The notes beneath the pieces were generated by a model. That model searched no databases, was not told the origin of the DNA, and was given only the letters and a program-made list of their open reading frames with translations. Positions 44,996 through 53,650 of a stretch of 64,000 nucleotides of DNA are shown here, in pieces; within the stretch, counting starts at the first letter, position 1; every line of letters begins with the position of its first letter. The position numbers and the translations under genes were made by a program. The stretch covers positions 585,300 to 649,299 of the forward strand of contig NZ_FRCN01000003.1 in NCBI RefSeq assembly GCF_900142925.1. Reading direction: 5' to 3'. The DNA comes from Chitinophaga sp. CF418. Lineage in GTDB: Bacteria > Bacteroidota > Bacteroidia > Chitinophagales > Chitinophagaceae.

Positions 44996-45682
44996 ATGCT
45001 AAAGAATATTTCCCCGCTTGAAAGAATGCTGCTGGTATCTGTGTCATTTACCATGTTGTTGCTGTTAACAAGGAGCATCTATACGAAAGAACTGGTTTAC
45101 GGATTTTATATCTGGAATACCTTCCTGGCGGTGCTACCCTTGTTATTCAGCCGTTCCCTGGTCCGGCTGAACAGGTTCAATCTCAGGGCAATACTGTTAT
45201 TAACATGTTGGCTGGCATTTTTCCCTAATGCGCCTTATATGATAACAGATCTTTTCCATTATGCAGAAAAACCTCCTGTTCCAAAATGGTTTGATCTGTT
45301 GCTGGTGACATCTGCAGCATGGAACGGTCTATTGCTGGGGATTGTATCACTTATGCAGACAGAACAGTTTCTGTCGAAGTACCTGAGGGACAGATGGGTG
45401 AAGATATCTGTGATCATTAGTTTTATATTATGCGGCTATGGTGTTTATATAGGCAGATATCTGCGCTTCAATAGCTGGGATGCTGTTACTGAACCGCAAA
45501 AACTTTTACATACCTTCTCTCTGCATATTTTCCGGCCGCAGGAGCATATGATGATGTGGGCGTTTACCTTTCTGTTTGGAACTATGTTTGGTATTGTTTA
45601 TTTCACGTTAAAACAATTCAGATTACCCGGGGTTATCACACGTCCCGGGGTTACACCCCGCGCTACAAACACAGGCTCCTGA
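44996..45682 (+). CDS. DUF1361 family membrane protein with repeat-derived C-terminus
   Basis: A 228-residue protein with about six membrane segments. The DUF1361 signature is LTCWLAFFPNAPYMITDLFH. The last roughly 15 residues (RPGVTPRATNTGS) are encoded by the first unit of the repeat array at 45644-45840, so the original stop codon seems to have been lost or displaced by insertion of the repeat. Function of DUF1361 is unknown. It probably shares an operon with the ferritin-like gene. Confidence 0.8.
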   Translation: MLKNISPLERMLLVSVSFTMLLLLTRSIYTKELVYGFYIWNTFLAVLPLLFSRSLVRLNRFNLRAILLLTCWLAFFPNAPYMITDLFHYAEKPPVPKWFDLLLVTSAAWNGLLLGIVSLMQTEQFLSKYLRDRWVKISVIISFILCGYGVYIGRYLRFNSWDAVTEPQKLLHTFSLHIFRPQEHMMMWAFTFLFGTMFGIVYFTLKQFRLPGVITRPGVTPRATNTGS

Positions 45683-45840
45683 CGGAGTCCTATTATGATT
45701 TGTTGATGACGTCTGCTATAAACACCGGGATGCCCGGGGTTACACCCTGCGCTACAAACACAGGCTCCTGACGGAGTCCTATTATGATTTGTGCTATAAA
45801 CACCGGGATCCCCGGGGTTACGTCCCGCGCTACAAACACA
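45644..45840. repeat. Direct repeat array (GGGGTTACACCCCGCGCTAC-type units)
   Basis: Unit 1 is 45644-45732 (89 bp). Unit 2 is 45733-45810 (78 bp, lacking 11 bp of unit 1). A partial unit 3 is 45811-45840. Each starts CCCGGGGTTACACCCCGCGC and unit ends carry ATAAACACCGGGAT. A truncated echo of the unit start lies at 45626. The array overlaps the 3' end of the DUF1361 gene. Similar GGGGTTACACCCC repeats recur as dispersed intergenic sequences in Bacteroidota (from general knowledge, not checked). Confidence 0.9.
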
Positions 45841-45903
45841 GCATCTAACAAAGCGGGGCTATCCGGATCCAAATCAGAAATTAAGCGTTAAAAATTGCAG
45901 GGA

Positions 45904-45941
45904 TTAGATGACACTATTGTCTGTAAAACAGTGTCATCTAA
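45904..45941. terminator. Hairpin terminator after the SDR gene (minus) and DUF1361 region
   Basis: TTAGATGACACT and AGTGTCATCTAA form a 12-bp stem. It is located between convergent transcription units; there is only a weak T-tract. Confidence 0.6.
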
Positions 45942-45987
45942 TAAGCGTAAATAAGCACGTCAGGAGCATTTTTTGCGCTATACTCCG

Positions 45988-46713
45988 TCAGCTTGGGTTC
46001 ATCCTGCTAAAAGCGTTATTAAGCTCTTCAGGACCGGCTTTTGACATCGCCTCACTGAATCCGAAAGTCAGTTCTGTTTTACCTTCTTTTAACTGGTTAA
46101 ATACTGCGTCTACAAAATCACTCACCGGAGGAGCAGCATCATGCAGGCCCTTTCCACCGAGATCGGTATTGAGTGCAGGCGGTATTACTTCAATTACTTC
46201 TATACCTTTTGCTTTGAGCAGGTATTGTGATGAGCGCGTGAATGAATGGAAAAACGCCTTGGTCGCACTGTAAACAGGTACTTTGGTCAATGGTACAAAA
46301 GACAGCCCTGACGTTACATTCATGATAGCATTCAATGATTTCAGGTTACTAAAAAGCGCTGTTAAATGCACAGGAGCTTCGATGTTTGTAATTATCTCAT
46401 TCTTTGCACGCTGATAAAAATCCTCATCTGTAATATTCATCCAGTTCTGGATACCCGCATTGTTCACCAGTACGTTCAGATCACTGTGATTGGCAGCAAT
46501 CCAGTTATAAAGGTCTTCCCGTCCAGCTTCTGCAGATAGGTCACATACTTTGGTAATGATAGCAGGATATTTATCCGTCACTTCCTTCAGGGCAGATTCA
46601 CGTCTTCCGCAGATCAACACGATATTGCCTTCCTGTAGAAATCTTTCTGCAAGCCCCAGCCCGATACCGCTGGCGCCGCCGGTAATTAAAATTTTATTTC
46701 CTGTTAGTTTCAT
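45988..46713 (-). CDS. Short-chain dehydrogenase/reductase (SDR)
   Basis: A 241-residue classical SDR. The cofactor motif is ILITGGASGIGLGLAERF, the structural motif VLVNNAGIQNW, and the catalytic Tyr/Lys VYSATKAFFHS. It resembles DltE-like oxidoreductases. Substrate unknown. It is transcribed alone, upstream of the degenerate region at 46.8-47.3 kb. Confidence 0.9.
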   Translation of the reverse strand: MKLTGNKILITGGASGIGLGLAERFLQEGNIVLICGRRESALKEVTDKYPAIITKVCDLSAEAGREDLYNWIAANHSDLNVLVNNAGIQNWMNITDEDFYQRAKNEIITNIEAPVHLTALFSNLKSLNAIMNVTSGLSFVPLTKVPVYSATKAFFHSFTRSSQYLLKAKGIEVIEVIPPALNTDLGGKGLHDAAPPVSDFVDAVFNQLKEGKTELTFGFSEAMSKAGPEELNNAFSRMNPS

Positions 46714-46816
46714 GGATTGATCTGTTTACGATGAATAATAAGTAAAATTAAGAAGGGGCTGCATTATACCAATTACGCACATCAAACCATCAATTGCGAA
46801 ATTCAAACAGCACGGT

Positions 46817-46918
46817 TTAATTACCAGCCTTAATCAGCTTTTTCAGGATCACTATCTGTCCCGGATGGTAATGTAAATGTTCCACAGTACCCTGCAGGTT
46901 TCTATAAGTAGATGAATG
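46817..46918 (-). pseudogene. C-terminal remnant of a DinB-like (DUF1572-type) protein
   Basis: On the minus strand the last residues TYRNLQGTVEHLHYHPGQIV and ILKKLIKAGN match the C-terminus of DinB-superfamily proteins (metal His in the HLHYHPGQ motif). No DinB-like sequence continues upstream: beyond about 46920 the frame runs into the antisense of the phosphodiesterase fragment. Normal length is about 150-170 residues, so only the last quarter remains. Confidence 0.6.
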
Positions 46919-47346
46919 ATCGGCTACGTGGAAGGTATCCATTTGAAAAAACACTACAGCAGGTAAAACAAATACTGGCAGAACTGCCACTCTCTGTGAG
47001 AAAACTGTTCCGTGTAATAGACCGCTCCGTGATGGACAGTATACATAGTGATCCCGCTGCCACACTGGCAATTACAGGCGTACAGGGAATCTCCTTCAAC
47101 AACAGTGCAGATGGTCCGGAGTTAAGGGCCGGCAAAGGAGGCGCACATGGCTATTTTCCTGATTTCAAAGAGATCCGTACCGGCTTCGTTGCTATGGGCG
47201 CTGGCCTGAATAAGGGAGCCGTGTTCCCGGAAATAGGACTGGAAGACGTGGCGCCACTGATAGCAAAGTTACTTGGGCTGGAATTGAAACAGGCTGACGG
47301 AGTGTTTTATCCCGGTATGTTAATGCCCGCAAAAAAGCAAAACTGA
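46912..47346 (+). pseudogene. C-terminal fragment of an alkaline phosphatase/phosphodiesterase-family protein
   Basis: The frame encodes about 144 residues resembling only the end of type I phosphodiesterase/nucleotide pyrophosphatase proteins: ISFNNSADGPELRAGKGGAH and GYFPDFKEIRTGFVAMGAGL, then LGLELKQADG. The catalytic N-terminal two thirds (nucleophile Thr/Ser and most metal ligands) is missing, and there is no signal peptide. It is head to head with a truncated DinB-like gene, suggesting one deletion removed both N-termini. It still ends at a normal terminator. Confidence 0.7.
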
Positions 47347-47370
47347 CACGCAATAACAATCAATGTAAGC

Positions 47371-47398
47371 GAGGAGGGGGATTTCCCCTCCTTTTTTA
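47371..47398 (+). terminator. Terminator after the phosphodiesterase fragment
   Basis: GAGGAGGGG pairs with CCCCTCC and is followed by TTTTTT, a strong rho-independent terminator 25 bp after the stop codon. Confidence 0.85.
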
Positions 47399-47470
47399 TT
47401 ATATATTATGTAGGTTGAACACTTCCTCCCCCTACAACCCGTTTTTCATTTTTTCTTCATGTTGGGCATC

Positions 47471-47478
47471 TAAGTTTG
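47471..47478 (+). promoter_or_regulatory. Bacteroidota -7 box (TAAGTTTG) for the 47.5-51.3 kb operon
   Basis: TAAGTTTG fits TAnnTTTG and sits 41 bp upstream of the first start codon of the five-gene operon; -33 is weak. Confidence 0.45.
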
Positions 47479-47518
47479 TATCAACAAGTAATAAATACTA
47501 ACTTAAAATTGGAATTGT

Positions 47519-48067
47519 ATGAAAACAACACTTTTTGTCGTTACTGCTTTTTTATTTTCCGGCGCTGTATTTGCTCAGAAGGCAACTGTAAAAACAAACC
47601 AATCAGCGACTATCGGGACCAATTCAGTGAACGGAACAGCGTCTGCACAGACTGTTTCCCAGGCTGATATTAAACCAGATAATGTAAAAACAGGGACTAA
47701 TGGGGCTGCAAATGCATCAACCGGAATAACTACTAAAAATAGTACAGCTGTTGCTTCTGAGGGCAAAGCAAACATTTCTGCTGCAACTGAACATGCAGAC
47801 GCATTAAAGAATAGTGTAAACAGCACAAGCAGTGCGACTGTTAAAAGCACGCAAAATATCAGCGCGGCTGCCGGCAGCGAAATCAAGCAGACCGCTGTGG
47901 GTACAAAAGCAACTGTAAAATCAGTAGATGCAGGTGTAAAAAATCATACGAAAGTTGCCGCTTCCTCCTCTGTTAAAGCTGTGGGAGCTGTGCACAATAA
48001 CCTGAAGGCGCCCTCTATCAAACCTGCCGCTCATATCGGGGCAAACATGAAAGTGGGGCTGAGGTAA
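47519..48067 (+). CDS. Low-complexity exported protein of unknown function
   Basis: A 182-residue protein with a clear signal peptide (MKTTLFVVTAFLFSGAVFAQ). The mature part is extremely rich in Ala, Ser, Thr, Asn, Lys and Val with loose internal repetition (KATVKT..., TKATVKSVD...), lacks aromatic residues and is probably unstructured or amyloid-like. It starts a five-gene operon of envelope proteins and a two-component system. No family is recognised. Confidence 0.75.
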   Translation: MKTTLFVVTAFLFSGAVFAQKATVKTNQSATIGTNSVNGTASAQTVSQADIKPDNVKTGTNGAANASTGITTKNSTAVASEGKANISAATEHADALKNSVNSTSSATVKSTQNISAAAGSEIKQTAVGTKATVKSVDAGVKNHTKVAASSSVKAVGAVHNNLKAPSIKPAAHIGANMKVGLR

Positions 48068-48093
48068 TGCAATATTAAAATACTGTTGTGAAT

Positions 48094-48432
48094 ATGAACA
48101 AAGGGGCTTTATATCGCCATGTAGGAATAACCGTCATCCTGTCAATCATTTCCCTCTATAGTTGGGGTAGTAATACACTACCCCAACCTACTTACAAGGT
48201 AATACCCCCGGATGCCGTGCCACTGGACACCATTCCTGTCAAAAAGCCGGTAGAGACGGAAACAGTAGAACCAACGCAGGAGCTACCTGTGGAACCGGTC
48301 ATCAAAGAAGTTCCCAGGTCTAAAAAACAGCTGAAACCTATAGCCGTTCCTCCGGCTGTGCTGCCTGTGAAAACACCGAAAATCATTAAGCCAAAGATTG
48401 TCATCAGGAAAATAAGTGTTCGTGTACCATAA
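48094..48432 (+). CDS. Proline-rich, TonB-like periplasm-spanning protein
   Basis: About 112 residues from ATG 48094 (a GTG at 48088 adds two). One hydrophobic segment (HVGITVILSIISLYSWGS) is followed by a long Pro/Lys/Glu/Val-rich tail (EPTQELPVEPVIKEVPRSKK, PAVLPVKTPKIIKPKIVIRK). Such extended tails are typical of TonB or other periplasm-spanning linkers, but the C-terminal TonB domain is absent. It is 26 bp after the low-complexity protein and 22 bp before a beta-barrel gene. Confidence 0.7.
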   Translation: MNKGALYRHVGITVILSIISLYSWGSNTLPQPTYKVIPPDAVPLDTIPVKKPVETETVEPTQELPVEPVIKEVPRSKKQLKPIAVPPAVLPVKTPKIIKPKIVIRKISVRVP

Positions 48433-48454
48433 CACAACACTTCAATGAAAAACC

Positions 48455-49324
48455 ATGAAACAGATATTCTTTTTACTGCCAATACTATTAGTCAGTGTTT
48501 TCTGCCAGGCGCAGACAGACAGTACATTACAAAAGGACAGTGCATCTACTGCTGAAAGATCCACACTTACTATTGGAACCAGTTATGCCAATAATGCGAA
48601 CTATTACGGGCAGAAATCAGAAGAACGGATGGCCTATGTAGCGGCAGTAGCTGCTTACCGGCATCGCTCAGGCTTCTCGCTGACGGGTACAGCCTACCGT
48701 TTACTGAACGATAAGGATCATACAGTTTCCGCTTACAGTGCAGGAGCAGGCTTTTCCTTTAAACTGAGTAAGCGTTTGTCGGCAGATCTTAGTTATAATT
48801 ACACTTTCTATCCTAAGCTTTCTCCTTTCCTGCAGGCTGCCAATCCCCATTCAGCGGCTATTGGTCTGACTCATAAAAGCTGGCTAACCACCACGCTGGG
48901 AGTAGATTATGCTTTTGGAAAGACCAATGACTTTTTCTCTACATTGGGGATCAGCAAACAGATCAATCTCTTTAGTCTGACTTCAAAAGATATAGTGACG
49001 CTTACCCCTTTGATAGATGTGACAGCGGGTACACAACGATTTTATACTTACTATGTAAAGGAAAAAAGTATCAGGGATAGTTTACTGGGTATCCTTCCTC
49101 CAATACTCGGTACTACTCCGGGAAGCGGGACGGGCAGTACCACCACCCAGGCAACTACCAGCTATGATCTTTTATCCTACAATCTGAAACTGCCTTTAGC
49201 TTATAACAGGGCGAGCTATATGATAGAATTTGAGTATCAGCTTTCCTTACTCGGACAAAAGTCTCAATCGGATCCGGGAAAAGCGAATTCATTTTTCACG
49301 GCGAACTTTTACTACCAGTTTTAA
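48455..49324 (+). CDS. Outer-membrane beta-barrel protein
   Basis: A 289-residue protein with a signal peptide (MKQIFFLLPILLVSVFCQAQ) and alternating amphipathic strands (RSGFSLTGTAYRLL, KLSKRLSADLSYNYTFYP) ending in Phe (TANFYYQF), the usual mark of an outer-membrane barrel. It resembles uncharacterised Bacteroidota barrels. It is 5 bp before the response regulator gene, so expression of barrel and regulator is linked. Confidence 0.78.
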   Translation: MKQIFFLLPILLVSVFCQAQTDSTLQKDSASTAERSTLTIGTSYANNANYYGQKSEERMAYVAAVAAYRHRSGFSLTGTAYRLLNDKDHTVSAYSAGAGFSFKLSKRLSADLSYNYTFYPKLSPFLQAANPHSAAIGLTHKSWLTTTLGVDYAFGKTNDFFSTLGISKQINLFSLTSKDIVTLTPLIDVTAGTQRFYTYYVKEKSIRDSLLGILPPILGTTPGSGTGSTTTQATTSYDLLSYNLKLPLAYNRASYMIEFEYQLSLLGQKSQSDPGKANSFFTANFYYQF

Positions 49325-49329
49325 TTGAT

Positions 49330-50004
49330 ATGAAAGTACTGATCATCGAAGATGAAAGAGGGATGGCGCTGGAAATGGAGGATTTCCTGGTAAAGGCAAG
49401 CTACCTCTGCGATCTTGCTTTTACCGCCAAACAGGCGAGACAGCTCATGGAGGAAGGGCCTTATGATTTTATACTGCTTGATCTTGGTTTACCGGACAGG
49501 GACGGATTACTGGTGTTGGAGGATGCCAAGAAGATCTGTCCCGAAGCCTCTTACATTATTCTTACCGCCCGTGGCAAACTGGAGGACCGGATAAAGGGAT
49601 TGGACCTGGGAGCGGATGACTATCTGCCAAAGCCTTTTTCACTGCTGGAATTACAGTCACGCATGCAGGCGATCAGTCGCAGGAAATCAGGCTTGAAAGA
49701 TAACCTGGTGGCACTGGGGGATTTCAACGTCAACTTAAACACCAGAATGGTGTTGTATGGCGATGCAGATATCGGCCTGTCGAAAAAAGAGTTTGACCTG
49801 TTAAGTTATATGCTGCTGAACAAGAACCGTCCGCTTACGCGTATGCAGCTAAGTGAGCATATCTGGGGAAGTTTTTCGGACGATGATTATGATTCCAATT
49901 ATATTGATGTGCATATAAAAAATATCCGTAAAAAATTGACTGAATACGGACCGGTAGAATGGCTGCAAACCATCAGAGGGGTAGGATACAAAATAAAACT
50001 ATAA
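49330..50004 (+). CDS. OmpR/PhoB-family response regulator
   Basis: A 224-residue regulator. The receiver has the acidic pocket (LIIEDERGMAL), the phospho-acceptor Asp in FILLDLGLPDRDGL and the Lys in DDYLPKPFSLLEL. The C-terminal winged helix contains LSKKEFDLLSYMLLNKNRPL and IDVHIKNIRKKL. It is 7 bp before its kinase gene and inside the envelope operon. Confidence 0.93.
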   Translation: MKVLIIEDERGMALEMEDFLVKASYLCDLAFTAKQARQLMEEGPYDFILLDLGLPDRDGLLVLEDAKKICPEASYIILTARGKLEDRIKGLDLGADDYLPKPFSLLELQSRMQAISRRKSGLKDNLVALGDFNVNLNTRMVLYGDADIGLSKKEFDLLSYMLLNKNRPLTRMQLSEHIWGSFSDDDYDSNYIDVHIKNIRKKLTEYGPVEWLQTIRGVGYKIKL

Positions 50005-50011
50005 CCATATC

Positions 50012-51331
50012 GTGAAGCTGCTTACCAAACTTACGCTTACTTCTACCCTGTCCAAGATAGCAACTGTCATCCTCTTTATTATACTGTTGCCTGTTCTCAT
50101 AGACAGGGTCGCTTTTCAAAGCACCAACCGCCTGTTAAAGCAGCAGGCAAAAAAGGTAATGACCAATATCCAGACCAATGGTATCGATTATTATCTGCAG
50201 GGAGATTCAACGTACGGAAGTTATACCCTGCTCAGGGAAGAATATATTTCGCTGGAACGGGCCAGACATATCTATTCACCGGATACTATTCAGACGGCAC
50301 AAAGAATTATTGAGGGCGATACTGTCATGTACCGTATCCTTAACCAGGCCTTTGAATACAATGACCAGGTGTATGAGCTGGAGATTGGTAAAACGATCGC
50401 ATCTATCAGTCAGTATAATAGTCCGCTGCAAAGAATTGCCTTATATGTATTGGGTATGCTAACGATATTGACGCTGCTTACGGACATTTCTTTTACCCGT
50501 ATCCTTCTTAAACCACTGCAAACGATCATCCAGACTAAACTAATCAATCCTGTCTTTCCGTTTAAGGAGATCCCTCCTGCTATCCGCACCACAACAAGAG
50601 ACTTCAGGTACCTGGACAACTCCCTGATCGCATTGATGAACCGGATAAAGGAAGATTTTGACAGGGAAAGGGAGTTCACCTCCAATGCATCTCATGAGCT
50701 GATGACGCCAATTGGCATCCTGCAGACCAAAATGGAGAATGTACTGCTATCCAATGATCTTGACGAAACAGCGATGGGAAAGATCATGGAAATGATGAAG
50801 ACCCTTAACCGGTTGAAGAAGATCGTTCACTCGCTGCTATTAATATCCAGGATTGAAAATGACCAATATGCCAGGCAGGATAACATTCAGCCGGAGAAAA
50901 TGATTGGTGAGATCATACAGGAGCTGACACACCGGCTGGAAGACAAAAATATCCGGATGGCTGTTTCCCTGCAGCAGCATATTACATTGCGCAAACTGAA
51001 CCATGATCTGTTGTTCCAGTTATTCTATAATCTTATTAATAACGCTATCAGGTACAACAAACCAGACGGAAGCATTCATATCAGTGATACACTGGCTGCG
51101 GATGGTTCCTACACTATTGCTATCAGGGATACGGGAATAGGGATTGATCCTTCAGATATTGACACAATATTCAACCGTTTCAGGAAAAAGAATACGATAG
51201 ATGGGGAGGGTTATGGACTGGGCCTGTCCATTGTAAAGAGTATTGCTGACTATCATGGCATCAGGGTAAAAGTGGTTTCGGAGGTGGGTACAGGCACTAC
51301 TATTAATGTGGTATTCCCTTCAGTAGGCTGA
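50012..51331 (+). CDS. Membrane sensor histidine kinase
   Basis: A 439-residue kinase starting at GTG. The first membrane helix is near residues 14-34 (IATVILFIILLPVLIDRV) and the second near residues 145-165 (LYVLGMLTILTLLTDISF), with a periplasmic sensor of about 110 residues between. The H-box is FTSNASHELMTPIGILQTKM, the N-box NLINNAIRYNK, and the G-boxes DTGIGI and GEGYGLGLSIVKSI. Paired with the 49330 regulator. Being in an operon with exported and outer-membrane proteins suggests it senses envelope state. Confidence 0.92.
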   Translation: MKLLTKLTLTSTLSKIATVILFIILLPVLIDRVAFQSTNRLLKQQAKKVMTNIQTNGIDYYLQGDSTYGSYTLLREEYISLERARHIYSPDTIQTAQRIIEGDTVMYRILNQAFEYNDQVYELEIGKTIASISQYNSPLQRIALYVLGMLTILTLLTDISFTRILLKPLQTIIQTKLINPVFPFKEIPPAIRTTTRDFRYLDNSLIALMNRIKEDFDREREFTSNASHELMTPIGILQTKMENVLLSNDLDETAMGKIMEMMKTLNRLKKIVHSLLLISRIENDQYARQDNIQPEKMIGEIIQELTHRLEDKNIRMAVSLQQHITLRKLNHDLLFQLFYNLINNAIRYNKPDGSIHISDTLAADGSYTIAIRDTGIGIDPSDIDTIFNRFRKKNTIDGEGYGLGLSIVKSIADYHGIRVKVVSEVGTGTTINVVFPSVG

Positions 51332-51389
51332 TTATACTGATTTTCCCATATTTATTATCTTTACCTGTAATCTCTGAAGGAATATTCAT

Positions 51390-52007
51390 TTGTATAAACT
51401 TTGGATTTTGAACACTGAAAATACATCTGTAGAACAGTTAATCAGCTATTTCAAAAATTACTTCCCACTTAACAGCAAGGAGCGCGATGAACTATTGGTG
51501 CATTTTACAGAGCGTAAAATAAAGCGCCGTGGTTTTATCCTTCAACAAGGGGATGTATGCCGTCACTTTACATTTGTCGTTAGCGGTTGCTTTAAGATGT
51601 ATGCAGTGGATAAAAACGGGAAAGAGCACAATATCCAGTTTGCTGCGGAGAATGACTGGATCACTGATCTGGCCAGCTTTTACGCTGAAAAACCAAGTCA
51701 GCTTTATATAGAAGCAATAGAGCCATCCGTCGTTTTACAGATCAAACATCCTGATCTGCTTTCTCTCTATATCAACCATCACAAATTTGACCGCAATTTC
51801 AGGATCATTATCGAACAAAAATTCATAGCACTGCAAAACAGGGTATTACAAAATATCAGCTCGACAGCTGAAGAACGATATCAATCCTTCCTGGAGCAGT
51901 ATCCACATATCTCCAACCGATTACCTAACACACAGATAGCCTCCTATCTGGGAATCACCCCGGAATTCCTCAGTAAGATCCGTAAAGACCTGACGCAACG
52001 AACCTAA
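51390..52007 (+). CDS. Crp/Fnr-family regulator (cyclic-nucleotide-binding fold)
   Basis: A 205-residue protein with a cNMP-binding beta-roll (ILQQGDVCRHFTFVVSGCFK) and a C-terminal helix-turn-helix (TQIASYLGITPEFLSKIRKD). It starts at TTG 51390 or a TTG six codons later. The residues that bind cAMP phosphate are not conserved, as in many Bacteroidota members, so its ligand is uncertain. A second protein of this type lies at 57.1-57.8 kb beside another MDR dehydrogenase. Confidence 0.87.
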   Translation: MYKLWILNTENTSVEQLISYFKNYFPLNSKERDELLVHFTERKIKRRGFILQQGDVCRHFTFVVSGCFKMYAVDKNGKEHNIQFAAENDWITDLASFYAEKPSQLYIEAIEPSVVLQIKHPDLLSLYINHHKFDRNFRIIIEQKFIALQNRVLQNISSTAEERYQSFLEQYPHISNRLPNTQIASYLGITPEFLSKIRKDLTQRT

Positions 52008-52096
52008 ACCTTAAACTATATTAAGGGTATTTCTTAAGATACCTCATTGGCTGATCCTGTCTGAAGATGCCACCTTTGCATTACAAAAGGACAAAC

Positions 52097-52492
52097 ATGG
52101 GCATTCATGAAGAAAAACAGGCGGTTCAACAATTGCTGACTGCATATGCAGACACATTGAATACAGCGAATACTGCGCTGATACATCTCTTTTACACTGC
52201 GGATGGCATTTTTATGGCCGCTGGTACTAAGACAATTACCGCTCAGGATCTGTCAACCAGGAATAATGGCAGCTATCTCAAAAGGACCCGGTTTCATATC
52301 GATTTCACCGTACAGGATGTTGTATTGGATACCCGCTATGCATTTGTGCAGGCAACAGCCGTAGCCACTACCCATGATCCGGTAACAGGACAGCCATCAG
52401 CTAAACGGAGCAGGGATTTCTTTGTGCTTCGTAAAGAAGGGAAAGCATGGAAGATCTATCGTTATATGTTCAATCATATCGCAGATCATTAA
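52097..52492 (+). CDS. SnoaL/NTF2-like (SgcJ/EcaC-type) protein
   Basis: About 131 residues from ATG 52097 (MGIHEEKQAVQQLLTAYADT); the frame continues to 52067 but that adds a CDS-unlike leader that overlaps a promoter-like CACCTTTG. The N-terminal helix and TALIHLFYTADGIFMAAG are typical of the NTF2 fold. Roles range from isomerase to carrier; none can be assigned. It lies between a Crp regulator and an MDR dehydrogenase on the same strand. Confidence 0.78.
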   Translation: MGIHEEKQAVQQLLTAYADTLNTANTALIHLFYTADGIFMAAGTKTITAQDLSTRNNGSYLKRTRFHIDFTVQDVVLDTRYAFVQATAVATTHDPVTGQPSAKRSRDFFVLRKEGKAWKIYRYMFNHIADH

Positions 52493-52548
52493 GATGAAGG
52501 TATAGCCCCAGGCATATAAGCATTAAATAATTATCTAAACAAGTATAC

Positions 52549-53517
52549 ATGAAAGCAGCAGTATTATACCACCCTGGTGGGCCGGAAAACTTTTCACTGG
52601 AGCAAAGACCAACACCTGTTCCGGGGGAGGGACAGGTGCTCGTAAAAGTAAAGGCTTTTGGATTAAACAGATCGGAATTAATGACACGTAAAGGCTTGTC
52701 GCCAGGTGTTGTTTTCCCCAGAGTACTGGGTATTGAATGCGTCGGTGAAGTAGCAAATGATCCGACAGGGGAATTTAAACAAGGGCAAAAGGTAGCTGCG
52801 TTCATGGGCGAAATGGGAAGAGCATATGATGGCAGCTATGCAGAGTATGCAGTACTACCCAGATCTATTCTCACGCCTTTCGACAGTCATTTAAGCTGGG
52901 ATAAGCTGGGAGCTATTCCTGAGATGTTCCAGACAGTTTATGGATCACTGCATCTGGCGCTGGGAATTCAAAAGAACGAAACCTTACTGATCAGGGGAGG
53001 CACCTCTTCCATTGGTATGCTAGCTACGCAAATGGCAAAAAAGAACGGGCTGTATGTAGTGGCCACTACCAGGAAACCGGAAAAGGAACACCTGCTCTTA
53101 GATAATGGCGTTGACGAAGTGTTTATTGATGATGGCAATCTGGCTCCCAGGATCAAAGCTTCATTTCCTGCCGGTATAGATAAAATACTTGAACTGGTGG
53201 GTACTGCGACATTAAAAGATTCACTCCAATGTGCCGCACAAGGGGGGACCGTCTGCATGACTGGTATGCTCTCAGAACAATGGTCATTCGTTGATTTTGC
53301 TCCTATGGATTACATTCCGGCGACGGTTCGCCTCACTGTGTATAGCACTGGTCAGATCAGGGTGGACAAGGAACATTTTCAGGCGTTTGTCCGTGACGTG
53401 GAAGCGGGCGACATAAAGCTGAATGTCAGCTGTACGTTCAAGCTTGATGATATTGCGGCAGCGCATAAGTTGATGGATAGCAATTTGGCTGATGGGAAGA
53501 TCGTGGTTGTTACATGA
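52549..53517 (+). CDS. Zinc-less MDR family oxidoreductase (quinone-oxidoreductase type)
   Basis: A 322-residue protein. The N-terminal MKAAVLYHPGGPENFSLEQR and GFGLNRSELMTRKG-type catalytic domain are clear, the NADPH fold is RGGTSSIGMLATQMAK, and there is no structural four-cysteine zinc site. It resembles NADPH:quinone reductases. It ends at a hairpin terminator. It has a parallel pair, the MDR gene at 56.1-57.0 kb. Confidence 0.88.
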   Translation: MKAAVLYHPGGPENFSLEQRPTPVPGEGQVLVKVKAFGLNRSELMTRKGLSPGVVFPRVLGIECVGEVANDPTGEFKQGQKVAAFMGEMGRAYDGSYAEYAVLPRSILTPFDSHLSWDKLGAIPEMFQTVYGSLHLALGIQKNETLLIRGGTSSIGMLATQMAKKNGLYVVATTRKPEKEHLLLDNGVDEVFIDDGNLAPRIKASFPAGIDKILELVGTATLKDSLQCAAQGGTVCMTGMLSEQWSFVDFAPMDYIPATVRLTVYSTGQIRVDKEHFQAFVRDVEAGDIKLNVSCTFKLDDIAAAHKLMDSNLADGKIVVVT

Positions 53518-53547
53518 AGATCCTTCTGATCATTTATCCAAAATTAT

Positions 53548-53578
53548 TTACTTCCTGTTCTTCCAGAACAGGAAGTAA
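53548..53578. terminator. Hairpin terminator after the 52549 MDR gene
   Basis: TTTACTTCCTGTTC pairs with GAACAGGAAGTAAA around a TTCCA loop; shared by the convergent DUF4236 gene. Confidence 0.8.
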
Positions 53579-53650
53579 ACCTGTCTGCAACCACTGATGA
53601 GGAATTATTTGCAATTATTAAGAGATCGATAACCTGCTTCTGATAACAAC

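Noticed and set aside
45556-45771. Frame ending GVTPCATNTGS, a second repeat-derived tail
   Set aside because: It overlaps the DUF1361 gene in another frame and is coded almost wholly by the direct repeat.
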